Origin: a virus
Length of the DNA: 31,306 bases
Virus record (IMG/VR): IMGVR_UViG_3300043469_001000
Location: 1-31,306 of that record
Strand: one strand, 5' to 3'
The position numbers and the translations under genes are program-made. The notes beneath the pieces are model-generated. The model was not told the DNA's origin. It ran no database searches and saw only the letters and a program-made list of their open reading frames with translations. This document shows positions 24,001 to 31,196 of this stretch, in pieces; positions within the stretch are counted from its first letter, which is position 1, and every line of letters starts with the position of its first letter.

Positions 24001-27000
24001 GATACCGAACCATTATTTAAAAAAATGTTAGAAGATAAAGGAATTAAAGTTGTTCAAACCGAAGTTCCTTCTGATAAATTAAAAGCAACTCAATCCGAAT
24101 TAGTTGGTGATAAAGTTATTGGTATGATGAACGCATTGGAAAATGACCCAAATCATCCAAGCATAACTGCACCAATTTATGTAAGTAGAGATGGATATGT
24201 AATCGATGGTCATCATAGATGGGCAGCTATAACGGCATATAATGCAAAAAATCCTGATAATCAAATTCCAATGAAAGTTCAGGCTATTGATATGGATATT
24301 AAAGAAGCCATACCAATGTGTAATGATTTCGCCGAACAGCAAGGAGTTGCAGCTAAAAAAGCAGATGCCAATCAAGAATCAGATATACAAAATGTAACAT
24401 CTTTACCAGAACCACAACCAGAAGACCCAGAAGAAAAGAAAAATTGGTTTCAAAAACAAAAAGAAAGAATTCAACAAAAGTTTAAAGTGATGAAAGAAGC
24501 TGGAAAGCAGTTTTTTGGTAGAGGTGGTCATAAACCTGGTTCAGTACCAAGAAGAAGTTTTGGAAAAGCTTTAGTAGATAAAATAAAAGGAATACCAAAA
24601 GCCGTTAAGGATGGTATCGTACACCATGCGGTTATGTTCAAAGATGCCGGAGTTGCTATTTTTGAAGCTGGAGCTTATGGTGGTTTGGGAACGATAGAGG
24701 ACCCAGAAACTGGAGAAAGATTTAACCACGATGACCATATAGCTGTGGATGAGAATGGTAAAAAAAGATATGAAAAAATTCCACAATACGAAACTGATAG
24801 TCATGGGCACATAATAAATGATCCTGAGACTGGTAAGCCAATGCAAAAAAGACATTGGTTGACTGGTAATTTGATGAATGAAGATAGACCTATTCCAAAG
24901 GAAGATATGACAGATAAACAAAAGGAATTGTTTTATAAATCATATAAAAAAGAAAAAAAGCAAATTAAAGCAATGGTTGGAACTGGAAAAGCAATTATGA
25001 TAACTGCGGCTGGTGCATATGGATTAAGTGCGGCTATGGGACATGCATATACAACGGCAGGCCAATTAATGACATCAACTGCAATTGAATTAGTTCCACA
25101 TACAATAGTTGAAGGTGTTGTGTTGGGTACTGGTAAAGCTGCATTATACGCTGGAGCAGTTGAAATGAATCATAAGAAAAAATTAGAAGAATTTAGTACT
25201 AATCTTGTAAAAACAATCGGAGAGTATATAAGTAGTGATAAAGAAATACCAGCGGATGTATTGGCAAACTCAATGGAACTATATAACAACATAGATAAAT
25301 TAAGAGAAAATATGGATAAGATTCCTGATGATGAAGGATTCTTAAGAGATTATGTAGAACTTCATGACCAAATTGAAAAAGATGGTAAATCAAAAAAAGA
25401 AATGAAAATAGAATCATTAATAAAAGAAATAATTTCTGAAATTAAATTAGAAGCCAACGGAGAAACATTTACGGCAATAAAAAAAGATACTGGTAAGACA
25501 TCAGTATTTGGTTCAGAGGAAGCAAGAGATGCGGCAATTAAAAAAGGTACGCACAAAAAAATAAAAGATGCAAACACAAAATCACAAACTCCAACAGCAA
25601 AAAAATTAGGTGCTGGTGATTTTAGACCAACGCCTGATATGAAACCAGCAACTGGAACGCCTGCTAAAAAAGGAAAAAAAGAACCAATTGATAGTACACA
25701 ATCAATAGCTAAGCAAAAGGAAGTATCAAAAGCTTTATATGGTAAAGGTGATGGTAAATTATTACAAAGTTCAACCACATCACAACAAGCTCTTGATAAT
25801 GGATATGTTGAGGGAGCATCTTGGGTAGCACCTGGAAATGCTGGTTCTAACTTTAATGAAAATATGTCAAATGAGGGAGTCAAAATATTAGAAAAATATA
25901 ATGATTTAGATGAAGAAACATTAGCAAGAATTTTATACGAAAGAACCAAAAATACAAAATTAGGATTACAACAAAAAGATGTAGCAATTGGTAGTGAAAA
26001 TAAAATAGCAATACCATCCGATATTGAAAATAAAGAAATATATAGAAATTGTGTTGTTGTTGCTAGAAGTGCAAAATCAAAAGCAGCTAGAGCAACAATG
26101 GGAGCTGATAGAGCAACAGAGGAAGGTAATTTTGGTAAAACAAGAACTAAGCAAGTATTTGGTGGTACAAAGGAAGATTTGGCTAGATGTGAAGAAACAA
26201 TATCTAAAGCTAAAAAAATATTCATATACGATGCTGAAACGGATTCTGTATATGAAATGCCAAAAGATGTGATGTTGGAGTGGGTTAAGAGTAGTGGTGG
26301 TGGTGAAAACGCAGCAGATACGGCTACAATAACTTTGGATGAAAAAGGAAATGCAATATACGATGGTTGGTCTGATAAAAAAACATTAAAAGATATTCAG
26401 GGAAATTCTACATTAGTAGATGATTATACTAAATCAGAAGAAAGATTAGGTAATTTGGTATCAACTGGGCAAATTGATGAAAAAACAGCTAATAAAGCTA
26501 AATTGTTAATATTAAAAGATAAGCAAGCTATTAAAGATATAGAGGCCGGTTTGAAAGATATATCTATTCAACAATCTACTTACTTCTTAACATTAAAACC
26601 AAAAGATTTAGATAAACTTGGAGATGAGGCGGCTAAATCAGCAGAAACAAAAAAACATTTTGGTAATTTCAAAAAAAGTGTAGATGATGTTTTGAGTGGC
26701 AAGGCTAAAAGTGGAAAGAAAACAAATGCTATTAGAGAAGGAATATTACCTAGAAACCCAAAGGAATCTGATGAAGATTATTTGGTTAGATTTAATAAAT
26801 TATTGGCTAAAAAACCAAAATTATCAAATGGTAATTATTTTAAAGTAATGAGTAGTGTTGGTAAAGCGGGAATGTTAAGTGGTGATGACAGAAAAGTAAT
26901 TGAAAGAACAGCAAACTCTGAAAAAGCAAAATATAAAAAAGATGGAAAGAAATTACCATCTGGATTGGATACTGATTTGGCATTGAGTGAATTAAGAAAA

Positions 27001-27489
27001 AAATCATTAGGTATTCAAACCGATACTTTCAAAAATCTTAATAAATTAACAGGCAAATCCTCAACTGGAAAAACTAAAAAACTGGGTGATTTATTAGCAT
27101 TCGATGATGCAAAGGGATTATTACATTTGGATAAAATAGATACACCTCAAAATGAAAAAGATTTTACTCAAATATTAAGAAGAAACACACAATTAGCAAT
27201 GGAAGGTATTGCAGTAACACCAAAAATAATTAAAGGGTGTTTGGGTGTTGGTAATACTAAAGAATTAGAAGATAGTTTTGAACTTAGTTTTGTAGAAAGA
27301 TACACATATGATAAAGATAACGTAAGAGTTACTGGTAAAGTTGTATATGTATATGCAATAAATAAAGATGGTAAAAAAGAAGAAATTGCTCAAAAAGTAT
27401 ATAGACCAAAACAAGGACCAACAGCACCAACCGCAAATACTGTAACTTGGTCAGCTGGAATGCAGAAATGTTTTGATTCTAAAAAATAA
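21079..27489 (+). CDS. Giant multi-module phage protein with ParB/Srx-like DGHHRW motif
   Basis: 2136 residues. Residues 1-60 (LSELINEIVSDWAYRV, GMPNPKNPIHVKEL) and the next NPALNKKVRYKNAKGED...GNLLRQPEDSPG block recall large structural proteins of marine phages. Charged, Pro/Lys/Glu-rich disordered stretches fill 100-470, 700-780 and 820-900. Residues about 472-710 form a folded region with TKHGNTAMVDDIL, VFVGEGG and AGESHVDLV. Residues about 990-1090 are ParB/sulfiredoxin-like, with VIDGHHRWAA (Val1041-). Hydrophobic helices lie at about 1297-1362. From Met1442 (MKIESLIKEIISE, then FTAIKKDTGKTSVF and RDAAIKKGTH) a second module of 695 residues begins, with WVAPGNAGSNFNE near 1590. No complete enzyme can be claimed. 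It is likely a virion-internal or ejected protein; coupled to the nuclease gene by TAATG. Confidence 0.75.
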   Translation: MNMNLSELINEIVSDWAYRVNDGMPNPKNPIHVKELEIVLNEMGLGHIKSELLKSINEAEEGGFSNPALNKKVRYKNAKGEDKEGIVGNLLRQPEDSPGRKAAEAALPPEGSPERDAMNQELGSEKDGKAKAPEDEKGKEGEDEKGGGADAEDEKKKKAAAMFDPKADPAMGARLDREKEASAKLAQKDKEASASEKDSVQAQDDKLTNYINKDFDNTPDKDFEGMSDDEVQSKELDTRNKFTDVMKEKGEDSSEAKAAKADWAKHMTEKNKRKGDMENAAMWDSIRQDNDPTYNPKAKVADTTPKADDTKPEEPTGPEAGPNAEPPMDEPARPDTTPTPDQDVPDANSPNDTEVPPVEKIEDTKIEIQKAQNRLKALERMKQNNPEQFATPEKKAEWAKNKEILASKKQELADLESQQKFDAKKKTPTEQPSEPAKREPANDDPESKAQKFKGNKSGEEIQTMEMEGGGFVYGTKHGNTAMVDDILDDVKSKIPKERWKDIVFVGEGGATNDETGEIDFNDEMDYAAPKFKELGAGVDTWDGDDMDVHKSDSKLYQKQKEKTGLKDNQILAGNWASMVGQGEGEGLDPNDPEHTMKSKDYLDDEGKQFIQDAAKEAGLPPIENFDNPTGEKPSEENGWKGTGDRGTLYRLSFPDDNGDKPTKINDIQVAFNDARDEHLIEKNKELTAQGKIPITIAGESHVDLVDKMTRKSSDTKPEDKPTTEPTKPEETPKATKDDIKKEKPGKEAKTDSGNSLYSVGGGYYSDKPNGPAKYVRTESVIEMAFDDSLNEDVFALFEKSITGTLQNGEKITVQELPPRAVKKATQRAKAAAASSKEEPTQPTSTSTEKPAEQPKAEPKAGDFNPINADDVQKEMPKANTDTFGSEPDIPTGIEPKDLEQFNTDIDKVAKEISDAKERGEKAPNINLCDVTVPGTNLYCDDNLGIPRAEMPQFKGKPQPGTPAADMEVDKNGEVDTEPLFKKMLEDKGIKVVQTEVPSDKLKATQSELVGDKVIGMMNALENDPNHPSITAPIYVSRDGYVIDGHHRWAAITAYNAKNPDNQIPMKVQAIDMDIKEAIPMCNDFAEQQGVAAKKADANQESDIQNVTSLPEPQPEDPEEKKNWFQKQKERIQQKFKVMKEAGKQFFGRGGHKPGSVPRRSFGKALVDKIKGIPKAVKDGIVHHAVMFKDAGVAIFEAGAYGGLGTIEDPETGERFNHDDHIAVDENGKKRYEKIPQYETDSHGHIINDPETGKPMQKRHWLTGNLMNEDRPIPKEDMTDKQKELFYKSYKKEKKQIKAMVGTGKAIMITAAGAYGLSAAMGHAYTTAGQLMTSTAIELVPHTIVEGVVLGTGKAALYAGAVEMNHKKKLEEFSTNLVKTIGEYISSDKEIPADVLANSMELYNNIDKLRENMDKIPDDEGFLRDYVELHDQIEKDGKSKKEMKIESLIKEIISEIKLEANGETFTAIKKDTGKTSVFGSEEARDAAIKKGTHKKIKDANTKSQTPTAKKLGAGDFRPTPDMKPATGTPAKKGKKEPIDSTQSIAKQKEVSKALYGKGDGKLLQSSTTSQQALDNGYVEGASWVAPGNAGSNFNENMSNEGVKILEKYNDLDEETLARILYERTKNTKLGLQQKDVAIGSENKIAIPSDIENKEIYRNCVVVARSAKSKAARATMGADRATEEGNFGKTRTKQVFGGTKEDLARCEETISKAKKIFIYDAETDSVYEMPKDVMLEWVKSSGGGENAADTATITLDEKGNAIYDGWSDKKTLKDIQGNSTLVDDYTKSEERLGNLVSTGQIDEKTANKAKLLILKDKQAIKDIEAGLKDISIQQSTYFLTLKPKDLDKLGDEAAKSAETKKHFGNFKKSVDDVLSGKAKSGKKTNAIREGILPRNPKESDEDYLVRFNKLLAKKPKLSNGNYFKVMSSVGKAGMLSGDDRKVIERTANSEKAKYKKDGKKLPSGLDTDLALSELRKKSLGIQTDTFKNLNKLTGKSSTGKTKKLGDLLAFDDAKGLLHLDKIDTPQNEKDFTQILRRNTQLAMEGIAVTPKIIKGCLGVGNTKELEDSFELSFVERYTYDKDNVRVTGKVVYVYAINKDGKKEEIAQKVYRPKQGPTAPTANTVTWSAGMQKCFDSKK

Positions 27490-27498
27490 TCCGTTTTT

Positions 27499-27554
27499 AT
27501 CCTTCCTTTTCGTTTTTGATATTTATAGACAATAAAAGAAATAAGAGGAAGGAT
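27499..27554 (+). promoter_or_regulatory. Inverted repeat masking the start codon of the 27553 gene
   Basis: ATCCTTCCT (27499-27507) and AGGAAGGAT (27546-27554) are perfect 9-nt inverted repeats; the 3' arm includes an AGGAAGG stretch and the first two bases of the ATG. The ATATTTATA motif lies in the loop, so a transcript starting after it would lack the 5' arm. Reminiscent of the early/late hairpin control of T4 gene e. Confidence 0.4.
27519..27527 (+). promoter_or_regulatory. Candidate phage (late) promoter motif ATATTTATA for the lysis unit
   Basis: A perfect copy 25 nt before the ATG at 27553, preceding the small unknown gene and the endolysin, which is 8 nt further downstream of that gene's stop. 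Confidence 0.5.
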
Positions 27555-27984
27555 GAAGACACAGTTACTTTGTACATTTACAACAAAAGAGGAGTTACAA
27601 AACACTCTACAACAAATTAGAGAGACTTATCATATAGTCTACAATTATATATACATATTACAAAACAAGGCCAATTTAGAGGAATTGTTTGTAACATATA
27701 ACATAGATACAGCTTTCCAACCGGATACTCCGTTGGAAAATACAATATTAATACATAGAAAGAAAGAATCCAATTCACTTTATACTATTAATGCTCTTAA
27801 CGAATTAGTTAAAGAGGAAAATGGTGGGGTGTTGGATACATCTTTTGTCATCAATTGGCAAAAGTTTAAGAATTCAATAATATTAACAAATGCCGAAGGT
27901 ACTAAGAAAATTCAGACAAGAGTTTTTGAAGTAATTGATTTCGGACAAGGAAATAAAGAAGTTATGGAAGGACAATCTAAATAA
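27553..27984 (+). CDS. Hypothetical 143-residue protein upstream of the endolysin
   Basis: Not recognised with certainty. Starts MKTQLLCTFTTKEELQNTL, then a helical QQIRETYHIVYNYIYIL segment, LEELFVTYNID, and FVINWQKFKNSIILTNAEG with a strand-rich end (TRVFEVIDFGQ). No signal peptide, membrane helix or catalytic motif is visible, so a holin role is unlikely. It shares a transcript with the endolysin, 8 nt away, and its start codon lies in the 27499-27554 inverted repeat. Similar small proteins are carried by other T4-like phages of marine bacteria as far as I recall, without known function. The frame is well supported by its tight fit in the unit. Confidence 0.72.
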   Translation: MKTQLLCTFTTKEELQNTLQQIRETYHIVYNYIYILQNKANLEELFVTYNIDTAFQPDTPLENTILIHRKKESNSLYTINALNELVKEENGGVLDTSFVINWQKFKNSIILTNAEGTKKIQTRVFEVIDFGQGNKEVMEGQSK

Positions 27985-27992
27985 TTTTTATC

Positions 27993-28829
27993 ATGTTATT
28001 AAAAAAGGGAGATAATAACGAAAACGTAAAGTTAATGCAACAAAAGCTGGGTATCGAACCAGCAGTAACTAATTTTGGACCTAAAACTGAAGCAGCTGTA
28101 AAAGAATGGCAGGCAAAGAATGGTTTAACCGCTGATGGTATAGTAGGACCGGCAACTTGGGCAAAGATTATGGGAGAAAGTACACCTTTACCTGCACCGC
28201 CCGTACAAACAATAGCACCAGTAGGTGGGTTGAAATTGGATAAACTGAGAGGACATATTCCTGATGCAGTAATCGCTATGATTCCTGATACGGCAGCTAA
28301 GTTCCAAATCAACACTCCATTAAGATTGGCACACTTCTTAGCACAATGTGGACATGAGAGTGGTGGATTTAGAGTAACACAAGAAAACCTAAACTATTCA
28401 GCTAAAGGATTGGCTGGTATATTTAAGAAGTATTTCCCAACTGAAGCAGCAGCAACTCCTTATGCTAGACAACCACAAAAGATTGCAAACAAAGTGTATG
28501 CAAATCGTATGGCAAATGGTTCGGAAGCAAGTGGAGATGGCTACAAATTCAGAGGTAGAGGATATATCCAATTAACAGGTAGAGATAACTACACTCAATT
28601 TGGTAAAGCAATTGGTGAAGATATAGCAAATAACCCAGATGTAGTTAGTAGTAATTACGCACTATTATCAGCAGCTTGGTTCTGGTCTAAAAACGGGTTG
28701 AACAAATTGGCAGATGGTGGAGCAGGTGATACTGTGGTAACATCTATTACTAAAAGAGTAAATGGGGGAACAATCGGATTACCGGACAGAATTAAACACT
28801 TTAAAGAATATTATCATTTATTAGCATAA
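27993..28829 (+). CDS. Endolysin: PG_binding_1 plus GH19 (chitinase-like) domain
   Basis: 278 residues. Residues 1-60 are a peptidoglycan-binding domain: LLKKGDNNENVKLMQQKLG, FGPKTEAAVKEWQ and GLTADGIVGPATW. A Pro-rich linker (66-76) leads to a GH19 domain (about 85-278) with HFLAQCGHESGGF (catalytic Glu122), ENLNYSA with the likely second Glu131, and YKFRGRGYIQLTGRDNY. GH19 phage lysins hydrolyse the glycan strand of peptidoglycan at the end of infection. No signal peptide is visible, so export would need a holin, which is not identified here. A strong terminator follows. The short distance from the preceding gene (8 nt) suggests joint translation. Confidence 0.94.
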   Translation: MLLKKGDNNENVKLMQQKLGIEPAVTNFGPKTEAAVKEWQAKNGLTADGIVGPATWAKIMGESTPLPAPPVQTIAPVGGLKLDKLRGHIPDAVIAMIPDTAAKFQINTPLRLAHFLAQCGHESGGFRVTQENLNYSAKGLAGIFKKYFPTEAAATPYARQPQKIANKVYANRMANGSEASGDGYKFRGRGYIQLTGRDNYTQFGKAIGEDIANNPDVVSSNYALLSAAWFWSKNGLNKLADGGAGDTVVTSITKRVNGGTIGLPDRIKHFKEYYHLLA

Positions 28830-28834
28830 TAACA

Positions 28835-28866
28835 AAAGGGAGAAACTAAAAATTCTCCCTTTTTTA
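28835..28866 (+). terminator. Rho-independent terminator after the endolysin
   Basis: A 10-bp stem, AAAGGGAGAA (28835-28844) with TTCTCCCTTT (28853-28862), an 8-nt loop, and further T residues. Confidence 0.9.
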
Positions 28867-28873
28867 TTGTCCA

Positions 28874-28882
28874 ATATTTATT
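28874..28882 (+). promoter_or_regulatory. Candidate phage (late) promoter motif ATATTTATT abutting the protease start
   Basis: It ends only 3 nt before the ATG at 28886, right after a terminator. If it is a promoter, the protease mRNA would begin at or just past the ATG, so either the mRNA is leaderless or the motif has another role here. Confidence 0.35.
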
Positions 28883-28885
28883 GCT

Positions 28886-31033
28886 ATGAGAGAATATAAC
28901 GTTGCACTTAAAGAAGGTGTGGATTACGATGGGTTTTGGAATGATATCGAAAGTGATACCGATGGTGGTAAACTTTATATTCCAAATAGAGCCGTAGAAT
29001 TTACAAACGAAAGACCTGCATCTTTACGTCAATGTTGGTATTTGCTGACAGATGAAGAAGCGGAAACTCTTAGAAATGATGATAGGGTATTTTGTGTAGA
29101 GATACCACCGGAATATAGAACCGATATTGTAATGTTACCCAGAGCAACACAAACTGGGGATTTTACAAAAACAACATCCGATAGTGGTGCATACCTTAAC
29201 TGGGGATTGATTCGTTCATCTAACTCAACAAACGTTTATGGCACAGGTACAACAACCGCATTAAATTACGAATATACTTTAGATGGAACTGGGATTGACG
29301 TGGTTATTCAGGATAGTGGATTACAAATAGACCATCCTGAATTTCAAGATGGTAGTGGTAATACAAGAGTTCAACAATTGAATTGGGGTACTTATAGTGG
29401 TGGAGCTTTCACACAAAACGCAAATCATTATAGAGATTATGATGGGCATGGTACACATTGTGCTGGTATAGCTTGTGGTAAAACATATGGTTGGGCAAAA
29501 GAAGCAAGAGTATATTCTCAAAAATTAGCAGGATTAGAAGGTAGTGGTGATAGTGGTACTGGTATTAGTATTACTTACGCATTTGATGCTATTAAAACTT
29601 GGCATACATCTAAAGCAGGAGCTAGACCAACGGTAGTTAATATGAGTTGGGGATATGGTAGTGGATATAATACCGTAACATCATTAACATATAGAGGAAC
29701 ATCATATACAGATGCAAATACAACCGGAAACGCATCATATAGATACACTAATTATGGATTAAACTCATCGGGTGGAAGTACAACAACATATCTTGCAAAT
29801 GTAAGAATTGGTTCGGTAGATACTGATATTGAGGAATTAATTTCCGCAGGTGTTATTGTTTGTATAGCAGCTGGAAACAGGGGAACTAAAATAGATGTAT
29901 CCGGTGGAACTGATTATAATAACTTTGTGGTTACTGATGGTGGTACAATATATTATCATAGAGGTTCATCTCCATATAGTGATAATGCTCTTATGGTTGG
30001 TTCTATGGATAGTACTACTTATGATGCTACCAATGACCAAAGAGCAACTTATTCTGAAACTGGACCGGGAGTTAGTATATGGGCACCGGGTACTGATATA
30101 ATGAGTGCAACATCCACTACAAATAAATGGGGTGGTGGTTCTCAAAATTATTATTTAAACTCATCATATAAACAAACAAATATTAGTGGTACATCAATGG
30201 CAACTCCTCAAGTAGCAGGTGTGGCGGCATTAGTATTACAATTAAATCCAACATATACGCCAGCTCAAGTAAGAACATCTTTATTAGGTACTGCTGGTAG
30301 TGTTATATATACAACTGGACTTACTAATGATTATTCTAACACCAGAAGTTTATTAGGTAGTTCTCAAAAAGTATTATATTCAAATTATAATTTAGCAACC
30401 ACAACCACAACAACTGCAGCACCTACTACAACTACAACAACTGCAGCACCTACTACAACTACTACAACAACCACAACAACTGCGGCACCAAATACATTTA
30501 ATGTAACGGCTAATGGCTCAGCTAATTATGTAATAAATGGAAGTTCAAATCCAACATTATCTGTAATTGAAGGACAAACTTGCACATTTAATATTAATGC
30601 AGTAGGACATCCATTTTGGATTAAAACGGTAGCGGGATTTGGTATCACAAATGCATATAATTCAGGTGTTACAAATAATGGTGAAGATAGTGGAACAATA
30701 ACTTTTGTAGTACCATATGATGCACCATCTACTCTTTATTATAATTGCGAATATCATAGTTCAATGGGTGGTATAATTAATGTTACAAATGTACCAACCA
30801 CCACAACCACAACGGCAGCCCCAACCACTACAACCACAACAACCGAAGCACCACCTTGTGTACAATATAGATGCTTATCATCAAAAGGTGGTTATATATT
30901 TTGGACAGATTGTACAACTGGACTTCAATCATCTACATCTATAAATGGTGGAAAGGTTAAATTTATAAGTTCTACCACATACCCAATACCAGAAAAGGGT
31001 TCTAATACAAAAATTACCAAAATTACTACTTAA
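28886..31033 (+). CDS. Subtilisin-like (S8) serine protease with Thr-rich linkers and cupredoxin-like domain
   Basis: 715 residues. The N-terminal 90 residues (REYNVALKEGVDYDGFWND, LYIPNRAVEFTNERP, LLTDEEAETLRND) are the head seen in phage-borne subtilases. The S8 catalytic triad is complete: Asp143 in VVIQDSGLQIDHPEF, His188 in DGHGTHCAGIACG, Ser437 in GTSMATPQVAGVAA. Thr-rich linkers at 505-535 and 638-657 surround a beta domain (about 536-635) with GHPFWI (His575) and CEYHSSMGG (Cys621, His624, Met627), the ligand pattern of type 1 copper proteins. The last 60 residues are Cys/Ser/Thr rich. No signal peptide is present, so it is probably virion-bound, perhaps for cutting surface proteins or for virion maturation (inference). 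Confidence 0.9.
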   Translation: MREYNVALKEGVDYDGFWNDIESDTDGGKLYIPNRAVEFTNERPASLRQCWYLLTDEEAETLRNDDRVFCVEIPPEYRTDIVMLPRATQTGDFTKTTSDSGAYLNWGLIRSSNSTNVYGTGTTTALNYEYTLDGTGIDVVIQDSGLQIDHPEFQDGSGNTRVQQLNWGTYSGGAFTQNANHYRDYDGHGTHCAGIACGKTYGWAKEARVYSQKLAGLEGSGDSGTGISITYAFDAIKTWHTSKAGARPTVVNMSWGYGSGYNTVTSLTYRGTSYTDANTTGNASYRYTNYGLNSSGGSTTTYLANVRIGSVDTDIEELISAGVIVCIAAGNRGTKIDVSGGTDYNNFVVTDGGTIYYHRGSSPYSDNALMVGSMDSTTYDATNDQRATYSETGPGVSIWAPGTDIMSATSTTNKWGGGSQNYYLNSSYKQTNISGTSMATPQVAGVAALVLQLNPTYTPAQVRTSLLGTAGSVIYTTGLTNDYSNTRSLLGSSQKVLYSNYNLATTTTTTAAPTTTTTTAAPTTTTTTTTTTAAPNTFNVTANGSANYVINGSSNPTLSVIEGQTCTFNINAVGHPFWIKTVAGFGITNAYNSGVTNNGEDSGTITFVVPYDAPSTLYYNCEYHSSMGGIINVTNVPTTTTTTAAPTTTTTTTEAPPCVQYRCLSSKGGYIFWTDCTTGLQSSTSINGGKVKFISSTTYPIPEKGSNTKITKITT
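30398..30490 (+). repeat. Thr-rich tandem repeat linker 1 (TTTTTTAAP units)
   Basis: About 31 codons of ACA/ACT/ACC with three Ala-Ala-Pro breaks; near-identical units ACAACTGCAGCACC repeat. Joins the protease and the cupredoxin-like domain. Low-complexity DNA like this may allow unit-number change or recombination. Confidence 0.9.
30491..30790 (+). other. Cupredoxin-like domain coding segment
   Basis: Encodes a beta-rich domain of about 100 residues with His575, Cys621, His624 and Met627 in type 1 copper order (His ... Cys-x2-His-x2-Met), as in plastocyanin-type folds. Copper binding itself is an inference. Confidence 0.65.
30797..30856 (+). repeat. Thr-rich tandem repeat linker 2
   Basis: Twenty codons, mostly Thr with Ala-Ala-Pro and Glu-Ala-Pro-Pro breaks, similar to linker 1 but with more ACC codons. 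Separates the cupredoxin-like domain from the short C-terminal Cys-containing domain. Confidence 0.88.
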
Positions 31034-31047
31034 ATACTTCTTTTTTA

Positions 31048-31079
31048 TTTGGTAGTGTGGGATATTTTTCGTATATTTG
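31048..31079 (+). promoter_or_regulatory. Host-type (Bacteroidota) promoter, distal of two
   Basis: TTTG (31048-31051), exactly 20 nt, TATATTTG (31072-31079). It lies 15 nt after the protease stop and about 180 nt before the next gene. A 17-codon frame (31101-31154) begins about 20 nt downstream. Confidence 0.75.
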
Positions 31080-31100
31080 AGTAATCTCAAACTTATATAA

Positions 31101-31154
31101 ATGCTTAATGCGGTTAAAAAATATACTTCAAAAAAGATTTGGAAAGTCCGATAA
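31101..31154 (+). CDS. Possible 17-residue leader peptide
   Basis: ATG at 31101 opens a 17-codon frame ending at TAA 31152-31154, basic in composition (Lys/Arg rich). It follows the distal promoter and overlaps the -33 element of the proximal promoter. Nothing but position supports it; in AT-rich DNA such frames arise by chance. Confidence 0.15.
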   Translation: MLNAVKKYTSKKIWKVR

Positions 31155-31169
31155 TTTGTCGTATATTTG
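31138..31169 (+). promoter_or_regulatory. Host-type (Bacteroidota) promoter, proximal of two
   Basis: TTTG (31138-31141), exactly 20 nt, TATATTTG (31162-31169). Together with the distal promoter 90 nt upstream and the motif at 31180 it forms a triple promoter region before the last gene. Confidence 0.78.
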
Positions 31170-31179
31170 TAATCTCTTA

Positions 31180-31188
31180 ATATTTATA
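31180..31188 (+). promoter_or_regulatory. Candidate phage (late) promoter motif ATATTTATA
   Basis: A perfect copy 67 nt before the ATG at 31256; transcription from it would still include the 31197-31215 hairpin. Suggests expression of the gene both early (host-type) and late (phage-type). Confidence 0.45.
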
Positions 31189-31196
31189 TACATAGA

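Noticed and set aside
25362-26225. 287-codon open frame on the - strand
   Set aside because: It is antisense to the strongly supported giant gene, with hydrophobic composition expected from reading Lys/Glu/Asp-rich codons backwards, and no promoter or neighbour on that strand.
8990-31188. ATATTTATA copies as T4 late promoters (TATAAATA) firing on the - strand
   Set aside because: No - strand genes lie behind any copy, while the distance to + strand start codons is constrained; forward function is more likely.
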